The translations under genes and the position numbers were made by a program. From Phycisphaerae bacterium (lineage in GTDB: Bacteria > Planctomycetota > Phycisphaerae > Sedimentisphaerales > Anaerohalosphaeraceae), in NCBI GenBank assembly GCA_021736615.1, contig JAIPFN010000134.1:1-14757 (forward strand): a DNA stretch of 14,757 nucleotides. The letters are read 5' to 3'. A model generated the notes under the pieces. That model worked only from the letters and a program-made list of their open reading frames with translations, had not been told where the DNA came from and did not search any database. Shown here one piece after another: positions 12,490 to 14,757 of the stretch (the first letter of the stretch is position 1; each line of letters opens with the position of its first letter).

Positions 12490-12552
12490 CCTCACGCCTC
12501 ACACCTTTCTCCTCACACCTCACGCCTCACGCCTCACACCTTTCGCTTTACG
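12490..12552. repeat. Degenerate heptamer array (cctcacg word)
   Basis: Nine contiguous units run cctcacg, cctcaca, cctttct, cctcaca, cctcacg, cctcacg, cctcaca, cctttcg, ctttacg. The word cctttc- recurs at the end of two sub-blocks, hinting at a higher-order duplication. On the minus strand each cctca gives a TGA; the set covers all three frames. It lies between convergent genes, beyond the terminator at 12555-12594. Confidence 0.9.
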
Positions 12553-12554
12553 CC

Positions 12555-12594
12555 AAAATAAAACGGGCCCCCCGAGAAATTCCCAGGGAGCCCG
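12555..12594 (-). terminator. Intrinsic terminator of the modular surface-protein gene
   Basis: On the minus strand CGGGCTCCC (12586-12594) pairs with GGGGGGCCCG (12564-12573), one pair being a wobble that forms only in this orientation. TTTTATTTT follows (12555-12563). It lies about 40 bases past the stop codon. Confidence 0.88.
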
Positions 12595-12632
12595 ATAATT
12601 CAATACTACATCATCTAACTACCGTCTCAAAT

Positions 12633-14757
12633 TTACTTAGCAACCGGTCCTGTTAAAGAATAATCACCAAGCCAGTCAGCGGCAAGCACCGCAAAGTCAA
12701 TCAGGTTTGTCGTACAGTCAATGTTATGATCTGTATCATCAATCGCAGATGGATCGACAGCCTTTGTAACTTCGCAGGCAGTTTCATAAAGATCGATCTT
12801 CATGAAGTCAGTAACTACCGTTGAACCGCCTTCGTTGTTAACACTAAGCGTCAATTCAATAGGCTCTAAAGCAGGTGGTGCATCAGTCATTAGTTTGACA
12901 TCGTCAAAGGCTGCATAACTGGTAGTAGAATGGTCAGCAGGATTTTCCAGTGCACAGAGACGAACCTGGAGAGGCAATCCTTTAAGATCCGCACTCGCTG
13001 AACCAGGTGTATATGTAACAGTAACAGTAGTGAAACCATTTGCCGGGACAGTTTCGGTGTTGTAATCTTCAGCAACGACTGTTCCGCCGATTACATGACC
13101 TGCATACATTGCGCTGCCTACACTATTTTCTCCGCCGACGGCAAGCTGAACTGCATAACCATTCCAGCCGGCTCTTGGAGCATCATCTTCTGTTCCGGCA
13201 ATACCGTCTGCACCTATGTCCCAGTTGTACTTCATGCTGCCGCCTTCATCCGGTCCTTCGGGCAGACGTCCGACTTGGACGGTCAACTCATAAGTTGCAT
13301 TGGGATTAAAGGCTTCATCGATTATTTGCACAGCTGCTTCATAATCTCTTATCGGTCGAATATCTTGCATTTCATTATCGTTGTAACGTGTAATCACGAC
13401 AATACCATACTTACCTTCAGGCATGTTGCCGTCGAAACCTACATCCCAGTAACCCTGAGTACCCTCATCGACACCCTTTACACCCGGATTCCAGATTCTA
13501 ACAGGTCCGCCATTGTTGTCACACTCGAAATAACGCCAACCTTCCTTTGCCCACTGAATATACTTGTCAGTTGATTCAGGGAACGGATCGAAGTTTTCAC
13601 GTTCTTCAAAGTTTGGATCCACAACAGGAGCCTCTCTCCACAGAGGAACATTGGTGACAGTAACTGTTGGAGCTTCAATTGCAGGATCTGAAATGTTTAC
13701 ATCGTAACCAAAAAGCGTTCCTGCTGTCCAGTTATAGACCAAAACAGGCTGCGGATCGAGTAGATCGTTAGGCTCAACAATCGGAGCCAATTGAACAGGT
13801 TCTCCCAGCCATGTAACCATATCCGCACCTGCATCAACCGAAGGAGCAGCTGGGTCATTAACAGTTATATCCAGCTTAACATCGTCCATCCAGCCGCGTC
13901 CGTTTACTGTAGCATCCGGGCTTGGACCCGTACCGACAAGAACTTTAAATGGTTTGCCGATATGATCTGCAAGTGCCGCTTCGTCATAAGTCACAGAGAT
14001 ATCCTGGTAATCTCCGTTAGCTGTAGCTACTGTTGCATTGAGCGGAATACTCGGGGTAATTGCTGCACCGTCTACGAGTAACTCAAGGCGTGTAACCAGA
14101 TTAACGTCGCCAAAGATTCCGCCGCTCGCTTTAGCTGAAAGCGTATAAGTACTTGAAGACTGAATGTAGCCAAGATTCTCAGCAGATTCAACCCTGCCTC
14201 CAGTTTTATTCCATGCAGCGAAAACTGTCAATGCTGTAGTACCTTCAACACCGAAATTTTTATAAAATTGAGGTGTTGTTCCCTCAGCATTAACCCAGCC
14301 GGGGATGTCAACCAATACACCGGTGGTACCGTCGGAATAATCTACAGTGTCATCGGTCGAAAGTGGAAGGTTGTCGCCAACACCGTTTACAAAACCATCA
14401 GTAGCGTTAAACAAAGCAGTGACGGTATAGTCCGTACCTGGCTTGTAAAAAGTAAACCCTGCGTTAGGTATAAGCTCTCCAGGCTGAGTCGGATTTAATT
14501 GAGCCTCTGTCGCTGAAGTATCATCAAGCCATTGTCCAGCCATCTTTGCCAAATCTGCAACATCGACAAGACAGCTTTCGTCATAGTCGGCCTCTGCGTC
14601 CAGACCAAGTCCTGCTCGAGCGGCTTGACAGGCATTCAGGTAGACATCGATTGTCATACTGTCGGAAACATCCGGGTTGCTTGCATCGTTTACAGTTAGC
14701 GTCAGATCAATTGAAGATACATCTTCAGAAACCGGGAACAACGTATCTGATGTCAAA
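12633..14757 (-). CDS. Large secreted modular protein with two dockerin-like motifs (5' end outside window)
   Basis: The frame is open through the right edge, so the N-terminus is missing; the first in-window initiator-like codon is an internal TTG, not a true start. About 707 residues are visible. In order (window numbering) they are: the end of an Ig-like strand pair (SSIDLTLTVND); dockerin-like motif 1 (about 41-79: ACQAARAG, then DYDESCLVDVADLAKMAGQWLDD); a beta-rich module (about 95-300) ending GWMDDVKLDITVND; a PKD-like segment (about 303-370, VDAGADMVTWLGEPVQL and YNWTAG); a second beta-rich module (about 375-625) ending YAAFDDVKL; another Ig-like strand pair (PIELTLSVN); and dockerin-like motif 2 (about 660-697, DCTTNLIDFAVLAADWLGD). 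The DDVKL endings resemble carbohydrate-binding jelly rolls. Such proteins are typical of Phycisphaerae and are thought to act at the cell surface, perhaps on polysaccharides. Codon use (GCA/GCT, GAT, ACT) differs from the GCC/GAC-rich neighbours. It has a clear terminator. Confidence 0.82.
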   Translation of the reverse strand, partial: LTSDTLFPVSEDVSSIDLTLTVNDASNPDVSDSMTIDVYLNACQAARAGLGLDAEADYDESCLVDVADLAKMAGQWLDDTSATEAQLNPTQPGELIPNAGFTFYKPGTDYTVTALFNATDGFVNGVGDNLPLSTDDTVDYSDGTTGVLVDIPGWVNAEGTTPQFYKNFGVEGTTALTVFAAWNKTGGRVESAENLGYIQSSSTYTLSAKASGGIFGDVNLVTRLELLVDGAAITPSIPLNATVATANGDYQDISVTYDEAALADHIGKPFKVLVGTGPSPDATVNGRGWMDDVKLDITVNDPAAPSVDAGADMVTWLGEPVQLAPIVEPNDLLDPQPVLVYNWTAGTLFGYDVNISDPAIEAPTVTVTNVPLWREAPVVDPNFEERENFDPFPESTDKYIQWAKEGWRYFECDNNGGPVRIWNPGVKGVDEGTQGYWDVGFDGNMPEGKYGIVVITRYNDNEMQDIRPIRDYEAAVQIIDEAFNPNATYELTVQVGRLPEGPDEGGSMKYNWDIGADGIAGTEDDAPRAGWNGYAVQLAVGGENSVGSAMYAGHVIGGTVVAEDYNTETVPANGFTTVTVTYTPGSASADLKGLPLQVRLCALENPADHSTTSYAAFDDVKLMTDAPPALEPIELTLSVNNEGGSTVVTDFMKIDLYETACEVTKAVDPSAIDDTDHNIDCTTNLIDFAVLAADWLGDYSLTGPVAK

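Noticed and set aside
12490..12552. CRISPR-like array
   Set aside because: The units are 7 nt with no spacers and no cas genes nearby; it is a simple tandem repeat.

Overview
The window looks like a chromosomal stretch from a planctomycete, most likely of the Phycisphaerae/Sedimentisphaerales type. This is inferred, not proven. It rests on a secreted modular protein with two dockerin-like 'DxADLAxMAxQWL' motifs, a short PheT without the usual N-terminal tRNA-binding domain, and a PGAGHF-type membrane protein of a kind I associate with planctomycetes. No phage, transposase, integrase, CRISPR array or tRNA was found.

Layout, left to right. (1) 77-928 (-): four-helix membrane protein of unknown function behind a strong sigma70-like promoter. 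(2) 1295-4246 (+): a tightly overlapped three-gene operon with a PpiD/SurA-like membrane-anchored folding factor that lacks a recognisable parvulin domain, then two small membrane proteins. (3) 4477-5680 (-): RNase III (promoter with perfect -35 and -10 hexamers, Asp-to-Gly change at one metal-ligand position) and a single-domain STAS protein whose -10 overlaps a 14-bp palindrome. (4) 6059-8018 (+): a long, very acidic protein followed by a membrane-anchored relative of the BY-kinase/CpsD ATPase domain whose P-loop has decayed. (5) 8035-8959 (-): a cold-shock protein and a stand-alone CheY/Rcp1-type response regulator. (6) 9239-11575 (-): pheT, with a very probable 6S RNA gene and its terminator downstream. 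(7) 11910-12341 (+): a PEGA-domain lipoprotein. (8) 12633-14757 (-): a large secreted modular protein cut by the right edge, with a clear intrinsic terminator.

The window's most unusual property lies between the genes. At least eight spacers carry degenerate tandem arrays with a 7-nt period. The period is constant but the word differs at each locus (aattcgt, atggcta, aatatcc/attggtt, cctaaaa, ctaattg, agcttaa, ccctaat, cctcacg). Seven is not a multiple of three and nearly every word carries a stop triplet, so seven of the eight arrays hold stops in all three frames of one strand. One array supplies the real stop codon of the acidic-protein gene. Another is folded into a long imperfect inverted repeat at 4257-4363.

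Functionally this is mostly housekeeping: RNA processing (rnc), global transcription control (6S RNA), translation (pheT), envelope protein folding and cold shock. Mixed in are lineage-specific envelope or signalling genes: the pseudo-ATPase pair, the STAS protein, the response regulator, the PEGA lipoprotein and the dockerin-like surface protein.
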